Positions 1-11,241 of a stretch of DNA of 64,000 nucleotides are shown in pieces (within the stretch, counting starts at the first letter, position 1; each line of letters opens with the position of its first letter). Made by a program: the position numbers and the translations under genes. The notes under the pieces are model-generated. The model was not told the origin of the DNA, made no database searches, and was given only the letters and a program-made list of their open reading frames with translations. This stretch comes from Himantopus leucocephalus (Eukaryota > Chordata > Aves > Charadriiformes > Recurvirostridae), in the NCBI GenBank assembly GCA_003993805.1, contig RSEF01000003.1:107124218-107188217 (forward strand), given 5' to 3'.

Positions 1-120
1 ACTGCTGGTGTGCGGGGAGTGTGGCTCAGCAGGGGCTGGGGCGTTGGCGGGTGGACCCGTGTCAGCAGTGGGGCCGTGGGGGCGGTCCCCGGAGTCGGCC
101 AGGGAGAGAACAAAGAGGTG
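1..120 (+). other. GC/CpG-rich edge, possible CpG-island tail or exon
   Basis: The first ~115 bases are strongly GC-rich with about eight CpG dinucleotides, unlike the AT-rich DNA that follows. The segment ends near a good splice-donor match (AAAGAG followed by GTGAGG around 111-121). This would fit the end of a first exon and CpG island of a gene transcribed rightwards whose start lies left of the window. No acceptor or downstream exon was recognised, so this is inference only; a GC-rich repeat edge is an alternative. Confidence 0.25.
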
Positions 121-150
121 AGGAGCTGCACTGCCAGGAATCTCACAACA

Positions 151-517
151 GAGTCATAGAATCATTTAGGTTGAGAAAGACTCGTAAGATCATTGGGTCC
201 AATCATAAACCCAACACTACCAAGTCCACCACTAAATCATATCCCTAAGTGTCACATCTACATGTCTTTTAAATACCTCTGAGGATGGGGACTCAACCAC
301 TTCCCTGGGCAGCCTGTTCCAGTGCCTGATAACCCTTTCAGTGAAGAATTTTTTCCTAATATCCAATCTAAACCACCCCCTGGCACAACTTGAGACTGTT
401 TCCTCTCATCCTGTCACTTGTTACTTGGGAGAAGACACCAACCGCCACCTCGTTACAACCTCCTTTCAGGTAGTTGTAGAGAGCGGTAAGGTCTTCCCTC
501 AGCCTCCTTTTCTCCAG
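151..517 (-). mobile_element. CR1 LINE 3' fragment
   Basis: The plus strand opens with GAGTCATAGAATCAT, the reverse complement of the CR1 3' terminal repeat, and continues through the CR1 3' UTR and last codons of ORF2 in antisense, up to the CTCCTTTTCTCCAG block near 517. The element is therefore on the minus strand and 5'-truncated, the usual outcome of CR1 target-primed reverse transcription. Open frames across it are non-functional. Confidence 0.9.
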
Positions 518-3500
518 AAGCTGGGGTGAGTCCTGGGGGCCATTTGTTTTTCTTTCTATGCCTTCTTCTTAGTCTGTTTGGATTAGCAGGTGTGGGGCCC
601 TTTTTTAGCAGGCTGTGCTGTTGCAGTCTGCCTTTTTGTTGTGTGTGAGGGGGGGAGCAAGTGGGAAACTTGGTTTTCTGTTGTGTTTGCTGTAGTGGAG
701 CATTGTAGAACATTGGTCCTCCTGGCTGTGACTAGTGAGGGAGCATCCAGGCTTGGAGGGGCCAAGAGCAAGGCCTTTGCACATCTGGGGTGCTAAATCT
801 CAGGGAAACTCACCTGGGACACTGGTGAGCCAAAACCTGTGTGCTGGAAGGTGGTGGTAGTGAGGGAGGTGTAAGTTGTTGAGGCTGAATGTCTGTTAGA
901 CAAGAAGTGGTGTAAGTGAAGGAACGGGGGATGGGGAGGAGGTAGTGGCAGACCCTGGAGGTCGTGGGAGGCAAGGTGAATGCTGAGGTGCTAGAGTACC
1001 AGACTTTCAGTATAAGAGTTGTAACTGATGGTACTATTTGCAAAATAGAGCAACATTGTTGATCCGTAGCTCCAGGGCTGCGTTATCTCATGAGTGGGCA
1101 CTCCTGAGTGAAGGTAAGATAAGGAAGTCAAAAGTATTCAGCTCTGAAGACTAGGATTGTGTAGGATTGTGTTTAGTTTCACTTTCCTCTTTTTGCCCTA
1201 ATCTTAAATCTTCTTGAATTGCACTCTCCTACACTGCTGGTAAACCAGTCTAATTGAAGCAAGGGTGAAGGTGTTTCAAACTTTGGGTGCTTTACCTCTG
1301 TTCAGCATGCAAATCCGAACAAAACAACATCCAGAGAGCCTCAGAGAGATGTGCAGCTGGTACATGTTTCAGGGGCTCATGTGCCGGGAATTAATTCTGC
1401 TAGGCTGCTGGCAGATGGAGGGAGTCTCTGGCCTTTGCCTTGTTTAATCTTGCCATCCCATTGACAGTGGCCAGAGTAGCCCTTGAACAAGCTGTCATTA
1501 CTCGTTGCTGCCAGACCTGGTGCAGGCAATTCCCATGGCACTCCCTTAGCTATCTGTGACCTCCTTGTTGCAGAAGTCTTTGGTTTTCCAAAACTGTTTC
1601 TTTATTCAAGCTGTCAGTCTGTTGCAAAAAGTAGAAAAATTATGGGCAGTTCATGAAATGACAATGACTCCATAGCATAGGTTCCCTTTCAGAGATTAAT
1701 TTTGCCCCATCTCTCAAGCACAATCTGTCATACTGATCTCAAAATAGGTTATACCTGAATTGGAGATAGGCATTTCCTGCAATTCCCAAGTTCATGGGGG
1801 AAGATGCTTCTGACTTAATGGACTCATAACTGATCCCATTTGGATGGCTGTTGTGAAAATACTAATTGCAAATATGTGTCATGGGAGTGAAAACAACCTT
1901 CTTTCTATCCTCTTTCCCTAGGTGTAATGCTTGAATCTCAAATTTAGTTGACTGGTTAACTTCAAGAGTTTATTAAAATATGTTTGCTTAATATTACTGG
2001 GTCACTTTGGCTTAACTGTAGCACTTTTTCAACTGGAAAAAAAAAAAGTCTGTTAGACCTAAGCGTTCACTCATAGTACCAAATTCTGCCCTCTTCTTTA
2101 ACAAATTTTAAACTTGGGGGGGGCTGTGGGGAAGGGAAATATATAAAAAAAGTATATCTGGGGATGGTTCTCAGTGGAATTTAGGATTATGATGAATATA
2201 TCAGTGGGAAAATAAAATTTTGCTGTCCTGTAAAAGAGCAGTTTGCTTCTACCTGACTGTTGAAGAAGTCATGTCAAGCATACCCAGAATGCATTACTGT
2301 TCTCCTTGCTCCCTGTCTTGATTAAGTCACCCGTAAATGCATGTAAGACTTAGAAACAGTTAGACAATATTTTTTTTCTTCCGAGTCACTGAAGTTCTCT
2401 ATGAATTTTAGAAAGGCTTTAGAAAGTGATCTTCTATGAAAAATGAATCTATGTGGATTTTTTTGGTGGGACTGTAAGAGAAGAGGCAGGTGATTTCTGG
2501 AGGTCTTTTGGTGGATTTTGAAATTACTCTGGAGATTGGAAGGTGAAAAAGAAACAGTACATTTCTTGGGACGTTGGAGATAGCAAAAAGCACAATCTCT
2601 TCTCTCTGCTGCTGTTGAGGAGTGCAGTTTGTAGGTTTGTGAGAGGTTTTATTCTTCAAATACACACTAAGATAATTTTCTAGGACTGTTCTTTCAGATT
2701 AGTAGAAAGGAGCATGATTTAGATAAAAACAAAGAAGATAAATTCCTTGCTTTGTTCGAAGCACAAAAAAAACCCCTTCGAAATTTCAGAGTTTTTGTCA
2801 TCTCTTACTTTGGGTCAAATGAAAAATCTGCTGTCTGAAGACTTTTATTCAGTTCAGCTTCTTGTAGCAAAGGGTCCACAACTTAAAAATAAATTGTGAC
2901 ACTCATGTATTTATCTGACAAGTGAGAGCGGGGATTTTACTGCATTGTGGTGTTCCTTGCAGTTTGCTGAAATACCCACATGGGTCTGGTATTTTTTCAC
3001 TAACAGGTGCTATTATATACAGTCATTCACTGAATTCAAATTGTGCAGAGTGTAGGAGATTTCTGGGAGCAAACTGATAAAGAACCTTATTCTTAAGAGC
3101 ATTTCCATTCCCTGCTGGATTTTAATACAATAGCCAAGCACTCAAATTATGATTCTCAAAACTACATTGTGAATTACGACCAAATGCTGACGAAATACCC
3201 AGACCCTTATGCCATCTGTTCTGTCAAAATTACCAGTGGGACATGGTCAGTGTAGGAGCCATTACTTACCCATATTACTTCGTATTTTATAGGGCTGCCT
3301 GGGGTTTTAATTTTCTTCTCATTCGAAGTCTTGCCTATATTTTTGACCTGTAATACAATTTTCTTTCCTTTCCCAGGTAAGTTGTGGTGTATTTTGATAA
3401 CACTGCACCCCAGGCATTATTATCCTGTCAGGGATACATGTGGCAGTCAACAAGAGAGTATCCTGAACTGCATTCATAGGAAAAGTCTTTGGGGAAGATG

Positions 3501-5263
3501 AACAAAGGTTTTCTTTGCAAATCTGTAGGGAAGATGTGCAGGTATAAAGAAGAACAGTGGTTATTTAGAAAAAATCCCTCAACAAATCTGGTTCTCTGGG
3601 TTTTATATACTCTTAAAAGAAAAGTTTGCAGCTGTGTTTGTAGATATTCTCTTCTATTGCAAAACCATTAGATAACGGCCTACAATCTCCAACTAATGGA
3701 GTTATTCTGATATGTTATAAAATCAAAGTTGGTGCAGACCATGTATTTAAATTCTAATCTAATCTATACCAGAGTATGATATAATCCATGAACTAATCTA
3801 TAATCCTAGTCCCCTGTGTGGACTACGGGATTTTGAGCAGCTGCAGATTTTTAATTAAAATTGGTATAGTAAGCTTTTAACATGTGCCAGTTTACATTGT
3901 GAAATTTCTCTTTATCAGAGAGTATTGTAAATTTGACAAATTAACATTGACCTAGGCAAAATTGCACTGCTATGTCACTGGTACCAGCATTAGTGACATA
4001 TACAGCCATGTTACGCCTTTGGCACAAATGTTGTACTAGTTGTGTGTGGAATACAAATATGGAAACATGTCTTGATACTGAAACTGTAACACTAATTACT
4101 TTTAATTATCATTAAGCTACTTCTTAAGTGAGGTGATGGATTATTAATCATGTGACAATTTTACATAAAGACTTAATGTCTTTCAGGTATTATAGTACAG
4201 TTTAAGTAAATAACTTTTTTTTTTTTCCTGAAGAACAGAGTTGATTAAGTCCTCAGATTTTTTTTAAAATTTTTTTTTTTGTTTGTTTGGGGGTTTTGTT
4301 ATGCAAGAGGATCATTCCAGGTAATCATGATTATCTCCTTTGCCATCCTCTTAACTTACTAATTTTTGAAGGAAAAAAATAGTTACTCTCATGTCTTCAT
4401 AGATCAGATAATTTATTTTTTAAATCTTTTTTACATCATAATAGTTTTGTCTCAGCTCTATGTTATGCAGGATATTTTTAGAGCATCATTGGATCAGATA
4501 AAAGTTTTCATGGCTATTTTTATGCTCGTCTGCTATTTATCTCAATGCTTTTCTTCCTGAAGAAAGGAAAAAGATATATTATCAACAAGTGAGTTATACC
4601 TTCCAAAATCAGGAAGCTTGGGTAGGTTTTCCTACCAATGGGTAGCTCTGGGTATTTGTCAAATGTTGGTGCTTTTTTTTATCATGTTTGTTTTCGTGGG
4701 TGAGGAGAATAAACGTAAGCACCTACACTGTGCATTGAACATCATTTTAGAAATGTAGCAAGTATGCTATAGCAACGGTTAGAAGGGAAAAGATTACTTT
4801 TTTGGTTATGTTAGCTCTCAAAAAAGTGATTCACAAATGGTGGATGAGTGAAGTAATCCCTGCATTTATGATCCCCTGACTGGTTCCATGGGGTTTGTGT
4901 ATTTTCTTCCATTTCAAAGACTTTTTAGCACTTCTGCACAGAAAATGGTATCTGCAATGTAAAGGAGCAATTCCATGTTTTACAAGTCCAGGATTAGATA
5001 TTTGCAAGACAGTTTGCTTTTCACAGGGACAAGTCTTGAGATTTTGAAATTCTGGAAACACAGAAAATTATTAGAGGGGAGCTGGCCCCTGGTGACAAAG
5101 GGAAGTTGGAAGGTAAAAGAACGGAAACACAAATAGAGTCCTATTTGCTGCAGAGGACTAGCAGCAATAGTTGCTTCCCCACTCTCATATGTTTTGTGAG
5201 CCTTGGTCTTTCTTCTTATAGATGGGATTTTTGTCTAGGAAGAACTTGATAAATGCTTCATGC
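518..5263. other. No gene seen; AT-rich intergenic or intronic DNA
   Basis: I see no coding exon, structural RNA or clear transposon here. The first 500 bases are G-rich with short meaningless ORFs. The rest is AT-rich with homopolymer runs, for example A-runs at ~2037, T-runs near 4217 and 4258-4280, and a G-run near 2117. Short frames of 60-86 codons have no recognisable motifs and are best read as chance. Confidence 0.6.
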
Positions 5264-5268
5264 ACATG
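5264..5268. repeat. Target-site duplication, left copy
   Basis: ACATG immediately before the LTR's 5' TG, repeated exactly at 5893-5897 after the terminal CA. Confidence 0.8.
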
Positions 5269-5892
5269 TGTCATGGTTTCCATTGGGATAGAGGTAACTT
5301 TATTACTAGCTGCTGGTGTAGTGCTGTGTTTTGGATTTGTGATGGGAATAGTGTGGCAGCACAATGATGTTTTTAGTTGTTGCTAAGCAGTCAAGGCCTT
5401 TTCTGCTCCTCACACCACCCTGCCAGTGAGTAGGCTGGGAGGGCACAAGAAGTTGGGAGGAGACACAGCCAGGATAGCTGACCCCAACTGACCAAAGAAA
5501 TATTCCATGCTATATGACACCATGCTCAGTCTATAAAGCTGAGGGAAGAAGAAGGGAGGGGGGGAAATTTTGGAGTTATGGTGTTTGTCTTCCCAAGTGA
5601 CTGTTATGTGTGATGGAGCCATGCTTTCCTGTAGATGTCTGAACACCTGCATGCTGATGGGAAGCAGTGAATGGATTTCTTGTTTCGCTTTGCTTGCTTG
5701 TGTGGCTTTTGCTCTGCCTACTAAACTGTCTTTATCTCAACCCATGAGTTTTGGGTTTTTTTCTTTCCCCTCTTTTCTCCCTTTTCTCCCTACCCTTCTG
5801 GGGGGTGGGGGTGGGGGGGTGGGAGGGGTGGAAATGGGGGGTGAACAAGCAACTGTGTGGTCCTCGTTGCCCGCTGGGATTAAACCACGACA
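5269..5892 (+). mobile_element. Complete solo LTR of an ERVL-like endogenous retrovirus
   Basis: A 624-bp block begins TGTCATGGTTT and ends AAACCACGACA, matching inverted TG...CA termini. It is flanked by the direct repeat ACATG (5264-5268 and 5893-5897), a 5-bp target-site duplication as expected for ERVL-type integration. A TATA box (TATAAAG, 5532-5538) lies after a conserved promoter stretch, and a degenerate poly(A) region lies near 5716-5735. A long pyrimidine tract (5761-5799) is followed by a G-run cluster (5800-5829). No internal gag/pol sequence is next to it, so it is a solo LTR left by LTR-LTR recombination. I recognise the layout from other bird genomes; the subfamily name is not assigned. 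Confidence 0.88.
5532..5538 (+). promoter_or_regulatory. LTR TATA box
   Basis: TATAAAG sits about 263 bases into the solo LTR, just after the conserved CATGCTCAGTC stretch, which is the expected U3 promoter position. The site is close to consensus, so residual promoter activity is conceivable; this is inference. Confidence 0.55.
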
Positions 5893-5897
5893 ACATG
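5893..5897. repeat. Target-site duplication, right copy
   Basis: ACATG directly after the LTR's terminal CA, identical to 5264-5268. Confidence 0.8.
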
Positions 5898-8800
5898 TTA
5901 GCAAAAGATGACTCTTGAGGTGTCAGGGCAATAGTGTGGAAAGAAGTTAGCATGGTTAGGGGATAAGAATGAAAGGGAAGGGGTGCGAAAAGTGCTGTAG
6001 ACTTGTATCTTGTAACCTACTTTTTCAGCCTTCGCTTACAGACCCTGTGCAGTTACTTCCCCCTATTCTACATCTTAAGGAAAGCAGAAAGTGGACACTA
6101 AAATCAGAAATGTAACTTCCTGCAATTGAATAAAATTTCCTACTTGTGTTTTACTAGCAATTTTGCTGACACTAATTCCTCTGTTGTAAAATCTACATTG
6201 AGGTGGTAAGGTGTCATTTTTCAGAGTCAGTCACTGTGAACCTGGTGGGTGGTGACTGGAGGGTTAAAAGCGGCTATTGTGAATCTGAACATTATTAGAG
6301 AGTCTAAAATTAATAGTGCTCTAGTAACAAGGAGCTCTGTAGCTATTTCTTACCTGTTTACACTTATGCCTTAACTAGTGTATAGACATGATCAATTACA
6401 AGATATTGTTTCACTGTCTCTCAAGCTATATCACTTAGAACTTAACACAGGTCTGACAAAGGTGGGTGTGGAAAACATGGGAGATCCTTCGAGGAATTTA
6501 CTTGTTATGAACTAGCCCTCTGGAACTTATGATCACATCTTTCCTGTCATATGGGCCTGGTCATCTCATCCTGTCCTGTGGTACCACAAGCAACAATGCT
6601 CAACCTGGCAGGGTTAATGAGTGACCACTGAATACTTCTGAATGCTCTTCAGCAAAGTAATAATCAAAATAAAGATACTGTGAAGGGCAGCTCTAATACT
6701 TTGTAGCAGAGCTCAAATACAATGTGTCCCTCTTATAGACAAAAATCTCAGGTGATCACAGGAATCTCGTGATACAGAAGAAAATTAAAAATATTTAAAA
6801 CACAACGTCAGTCAGATTTGAGTAGAATATTCCTTCCTAATTATGAGTCTGGTGACAAGTCTAATCATAAATATGTATCAACTTATCTAAAGTTTATGTA
6901 TAAATTTAGGCAACTGTTGAATTCTTCTATGGCAGCAGCATGCTCTTACATTGTCCTCATCTGGTCTCTAGCTACTGTCATCTCGAAAGAGTTGGGAAAA
7001 GGAGGGTGGGGCATATCAGTTGCCAATTGGCATCTCAAACTGACTTCTTTAAATCTGCCTTTAATTTTTTGTTTTATGTCTTCTTTTTTTTTTTTTTTTN
7101 TTTCTGTGTATGGTTTATACAGTAATTAGACTAAGATTTCAGTAATGTAGCAGGAACTCTGAATTTTTTGTTTGTTTTTCTTTCCCTCATTATGAAACTT
7201 CCCTTCCTCCAACCCCCGCCTGAGATTGAAATAGTACCAAATTGGAGCACTATAAGTCAGCAGTCAGGAAGAGATGTTAAATCTTTGTTTAAAAGATTAG
7301 AAGAAAAAAATAAGAAGTTGTAGGAATCTGAAAGAATAATGAAGGAATTAGAGGAAAAAGTAATCTGCTTTTATTCTAAATAGTTAAAGACAAATTAAGC
7401 ATAGATGTTATAAGTTTACTAGAGTGTCACCTCTCTTTAGACCTTATGATATAAACATTGCAAAATCCTAAATATGTTTAAGATGTCATAACTAATGCAT
7501 GACTCTTGATACTCAGTGTTGTACTTTTTTGCTGATTTCCACAATGGCATATGGATTCCACAGAAACTGTAAATCCAAGAACTGTTTTGTCCTTCCTTGT
7601 TTATAATTCTCCTTTAGAAAGGTCTAACAAAGAGAAGAGGACTGCGGTCATCTTCATCTTGCAGCGTCTTCAGCCAGTTCATGAACACCTATTTCCTAGG
7701 AGAAAAGGAAGTGGTATCCAGAGCTAAAAGGCTAGTAAACCAATTTTTAATCAGAAGTAGTGATGAGTATCTACTGTCAGAATTCAGAGTACTCTAATTT
7801 TATAAAAGGTGAAAACTATGGGACCTCCTTTGCACATCTAAATACTGGAGTTCGTTCTTTCTAGCTAGTTGTCGACAGGAACACTAACACAATTTCATCC
7901 TTGAAGATTATTTTGAATCCTCCTTCCACTGTTCTTTTAAGGGCATTGTGTACTAAGAAAACAACAGTCCTACCAGATTAATCTAATAAAAAGTATGCTA
8001 CAACTTCAGGAACATAAAGCTGGAAGTCACTGTCAAGGCAAAAGAAATTTTGGAAAGTGAAATGCTCATAATTTCACTTTCTGCAGTGAAATGCAGCATC
8101 AAGAAAAGTGGACTAACTGGGATTTCAATAGCTCATTCTTCAGTTAGAAACAGTATTACTGATTCCTAGGTCTGGCCTGAAGTTCATCAGTTTGTCTGGA
8201 AAACAGGCACACTGGTGGAGTGAGGACATGCTTCTAGGCAAATACATTATTCATAAGTATTTTCCTATCTTATGAAGTGTGTCTAGCTATTTGCTTGATT
8301 TGTGCATTGATTGAAAAAAAAAACAACAAAAAACCCCAAAACCCAAACAAACCCAAACACACACAATAATTCCCCCGCATTAAAAGTATTCATGGCATAT
8401 CTGAAGCTTGCAGTTGTCACCGTTGATGCAATGTAATTAATGGTCACCTTCATGCACTTAAAAAANTAATTCCCCCGCATTAAAAGTACTCATGGCATAT
8501 CTGAAGCTTGCAGTTGTCACCGTTGATGCAATGTAATTAATGGTCACCTTCATGCACTTAAAAAAACCCCTGACAATTTTCTTCCCTACTCTTTTGTACA
8601 TTCCACTGCCCACTGCATAAAATAAAATCTTTTAAAAGTTAAAATGAAAAGAAAATTCCTTTTTAAAATTGCATTGATATTGCTATATTAAATTAACTAA
8701 ATCTTTTTCTTTTATTAATACGAAGAGAAGTCTTCTTACTGCTTAGAAAGGCACATATTTTTAAAGTAAATTTGTGTTCTTGGGTTTGTTTAAATTGCAG

Positions 8801-10013
8801 AAATGAAGGTGGTTGACAGGCATGAGAAATTACAAGTTTGTGTCTGTTTTGGGGTTTTTTTCCATGAGAAAATAACATGCAGCTTATTCTTTTTGTCATT
8901 CACTAAAAGGGATAGGAAGAGTGAAGACAATATAGTGTCTCTGTACAGATAGTTCACCCCTGTCAAGGTGAAGGTGGTGTCTTCCATTTTTATTCTTCTT
9001 TGTCCTCTGCTGCTTATCATAGGAATACCTAGGAAGTTGAAGTATGTGTTTGTCAACTAGGACATCTTTTTGTTATGACCTGGATATTCATCACCAGTCT
9101 TACTTTAGAAGTACTGAGTAATGATAAATTTGGGTGCTAGCTGGTTTAATCTGACTGCCAACCAGAAACCTTGAGTTGAGAAGCTCTTTTATCTTGTGAC
9201 ACATCCAAGTTCAAGAGACATTCAGTCTTTAAACACAGCCAACTACTTAACTTTTCTTTCCAGCTTACCAACAAGGTGTGATACTCTTTTGAACTTTATT
9301 TATACAGTAAACAAAAAATGAAGTCTATTTCTGTCAGCACTTCCATCTTGGAAACAACAACAAAAAAAAAAATGTGGTGCAGTGATTAATGATTGTGATT
9401 AACTTCATGCAGGTTGTGGCTTCATGACTCAGCGATTCTTCTGTCATTATTCTGGGTAAGATGCTGCATTAAGCACATATGCCTTCATCCATACACTTTG
9501 ATAAAAATCTAAAGGTTAACTTTTAGCTTTTTATTTTTCAGTAATGAACTTTTAATGCGGAATGTGTAACTTGTGGTTTATTCTGTTGAATTACCCAAGA
9601 TGCTAATGTATAAGAGTTGAATTAGTTTTATTTAAAAATATTAATTCAGTATGAAACAGGGAATAAAGTGATAGTAAAAAAGAAATAACTGTGCAATTAA
9701 ATGCTTCGGACTACTTTTAGAGGTGCTGCCTTCTTACTTCAAAATAATTTTAATGTAGCCTTTGTCTAGCATCAGTTGCACAAAGAAATTCTATAAAAAA
9801 GTGATATAATACCAATTGAAAACTATGAGCTCTTAGTGCTAGATATTGGTATTTGTTATCAAGTGTGAAGACTTTTCACAGTGATTTTGAATAAATAGTG
9901 AATATCACCTTATTTTTATACCAAAAATAACTTCTAATTCCAGACACTATATAAGTTACATTTTTATTGTACATGCCACCAAATGTATAGTATGTCCTTG
10001 GTACAGTATTATT
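5898..10013. other. No gene seen; AT-rich DNA with one assembly duplication
   Basis: No exon, RNA gene or well-preserved transposon is visible. A single N at 7100 lies in a poly-T run. An A/C-rich low-complexity tract at ~8310-8366 (runs of CCCAAA-like units) precedes a 99-bp direct duplicate around an N at 8466. Segments around 9390-9480 are rich in ATTA motifs and could be non-coding conserved DNA, which cannot be judged without alignment. Confidence 0.55.
8367..8565. repeat. 99-bp direct duplicate around a single N (likely assembly artefact)
   Basis: 8367-8465 and 8467-8565 are the same sequence apart from one base (T at 8389, C at 8489), separated only by the N at 8466. Adjacent copies meeting exactly at an ambiguous base are typical of two overlapping contigs joined without merging. 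The single difference could be a heterozygous site or a sequencing error. Confidence 0.85.
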
Positions 10014-10107
10014 GATCCTGGCCTACTAGCTCTAAATGGCCCTGCTTGAGTATGGTGGGTTGGACCAGAAGACATCCAGAGGTCCCGTTCGGTCTCAACC
10101 ATTCAGG
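10014..10107 (+). mobile_element. CR1 LINE 3' tail fragment
   Basis: The segment carries a CR1-type 3' UTR end: GGCCCTGCTTGAG, then GGTTGGACCAGA, then the AGAGGTCCC block and CTCAACCATTC. It ends without the terminal octamer repeat because an LTR fragment begins directly after. Only the last ~95 bases remain. Confidence 0.75.
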
Positions 10108-10453
10108 GGTTTCCCCATCCCCTTGTGCTGCTTGACGGGAAGGAGGTAGAGGAGTTGGGAATAAAGGAATGAAGTTGATACTTGGAAAAAAGGAGTATCG
10201 GCAGGGCAAAGGTGTTTTAGTTTTTCTTTTTTTTTCTCACCATCCTGCTCTATTTTTAGTTTGTAATAAATTAAATTAATTTTCACCAAGCTGAATTTTT
10301 ACAGTCATGATGGCAATTGGTAAGTGACCTCCCTGTCTTTATTGTGAAACATGAACTTTTCAGTCTTATTTTCTCCCCCTCTCCTGTTGAGGTGGGGGAG
10401 TGAGAGGGTGACTTGGTGGGGGCCTGCAAATCTGCCAAAGTCAACCCACCACA
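10108..10453 (+). mobile_element. ERV LTR fragment (type B), 3' portion
   Basis: The fragment runs from CCCCATCCCC through GGAAGGAGGTAGAG and a poly(A) signal (AATAAA, 10265-10270, inside TAATAAATTAAATTAATT) to the terminus AACCCACCACA at 10453. The same end is seen in antisense at 45201-45344 and 43261-44142, where the copies start with a GTGGTGGGT/GCGGTGGGTT block. The 5' half is missing and a CR1 tail takes its place, so the element is truncated. No gag/pol is present. Confidence 0.75.
10265..10270 (+). promoter_or_regulatory. LTR polyadenylation signal
   Basis: Canonical AATAAA within the conserved T/A-rich block of the type-B LTR, upstream of its 3' end. Confidence 0.5.
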
Positions 10454-10823
10454 GACAGAAATAAAAGCTTTTAGCTGGATTGAAGCTTACTACATTTCTA
10501 GTTTTAAAAAATTAATTAGAGTGTATATTAACAGGAAAAGCAGAGAACTGAGGTTCACACACCAATTACCACAGAATGAGTCTAGAGAATGATTATGATT
10601 TTATGTATATTAATCATGTTTTAAGACTAACAAAGATGAATCTTACAAATTGTGAAGTCTTGTGTGTAGTCCTATATATATAACAAATTTACTTGGTGCT
10701 CCCTTTATAGGGAACTTGTAAGTAGATTTTTCTATTAAAAATTACCCTTTTTAAGAAAGATCATTTTACATATTCTTTTATAGCTGTTATGTAAATCAAA
10801 GTAGTCGCATGTTAACTACAAGA
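10454..10823. other. No feature seen
   Basis: AT-rich spacer between an LTR fragment and a CR1 fragment; no gene or repeat was recognised. Confidence 0.6.
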
Positions 10824-11241
10824 AATCATAGAATGGTTTGGGTTGGAAGGGATCTTTGAAGATCATCTAGTTCAAACCCCCTGCCATGAGCAGAAACGTC
10901 TTTCACTAGATCAGTTTCCTCAAAGACTCATCCAGCCTGACCCTGAACAATTCCAACGATGAAGCATCCACAACTTCTCTGGGCAACCTGCTTCAGTGTC
11001 TTACCACCCTCATTATTAAAAATTTCTTCCTCATGACCAGTCTAAACCTATCCTCTTTCAGTTTAAAAGTGTTGCCTTTTTCCCTATCACTACAGACCTT
11101 GATAAAAGGTCTCTCTGTTTTTCTTACAAGCCCCATTTATAAATTGAAAGGTCACAATAAGGTCTCCCTGAAGCCTTTTCTTTTCCAGGCTGAACAGTCC
11201 CAGCTCTCTCAGCCTTTCTTCATAGGACAGGTGTTCCAGCC
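10824..11241 (-). mobile_element. CR1 LINE 3' fragment
   Basis: It opens on the plus strand with AATCATAGAATGG, then GGTTGGAAGGGATC, the antisense CR1 3' end, and continues through the 3' UTR into the antisense C-terminal ORF2 region (GGCTGAACAGTCCCAGCTCTC near 11190) and stops around 11241. It is 5'-truncated, on the minus strand, with no coding capacity. Confidence 0.92.

Noticed and set aside
5570..5911. 113-codon frame
   Set aside because: Lies inside the solo LTR and runs through its C/T tract and G-rich tract; not a gene.
8310..8366. CCCCAAAACCC-like tract, telomere- or quadruplex-like
   Set aside because: Irregular units, not TTAGGG repeats; ordinary A/C-rich low complexity common in bird DNA.
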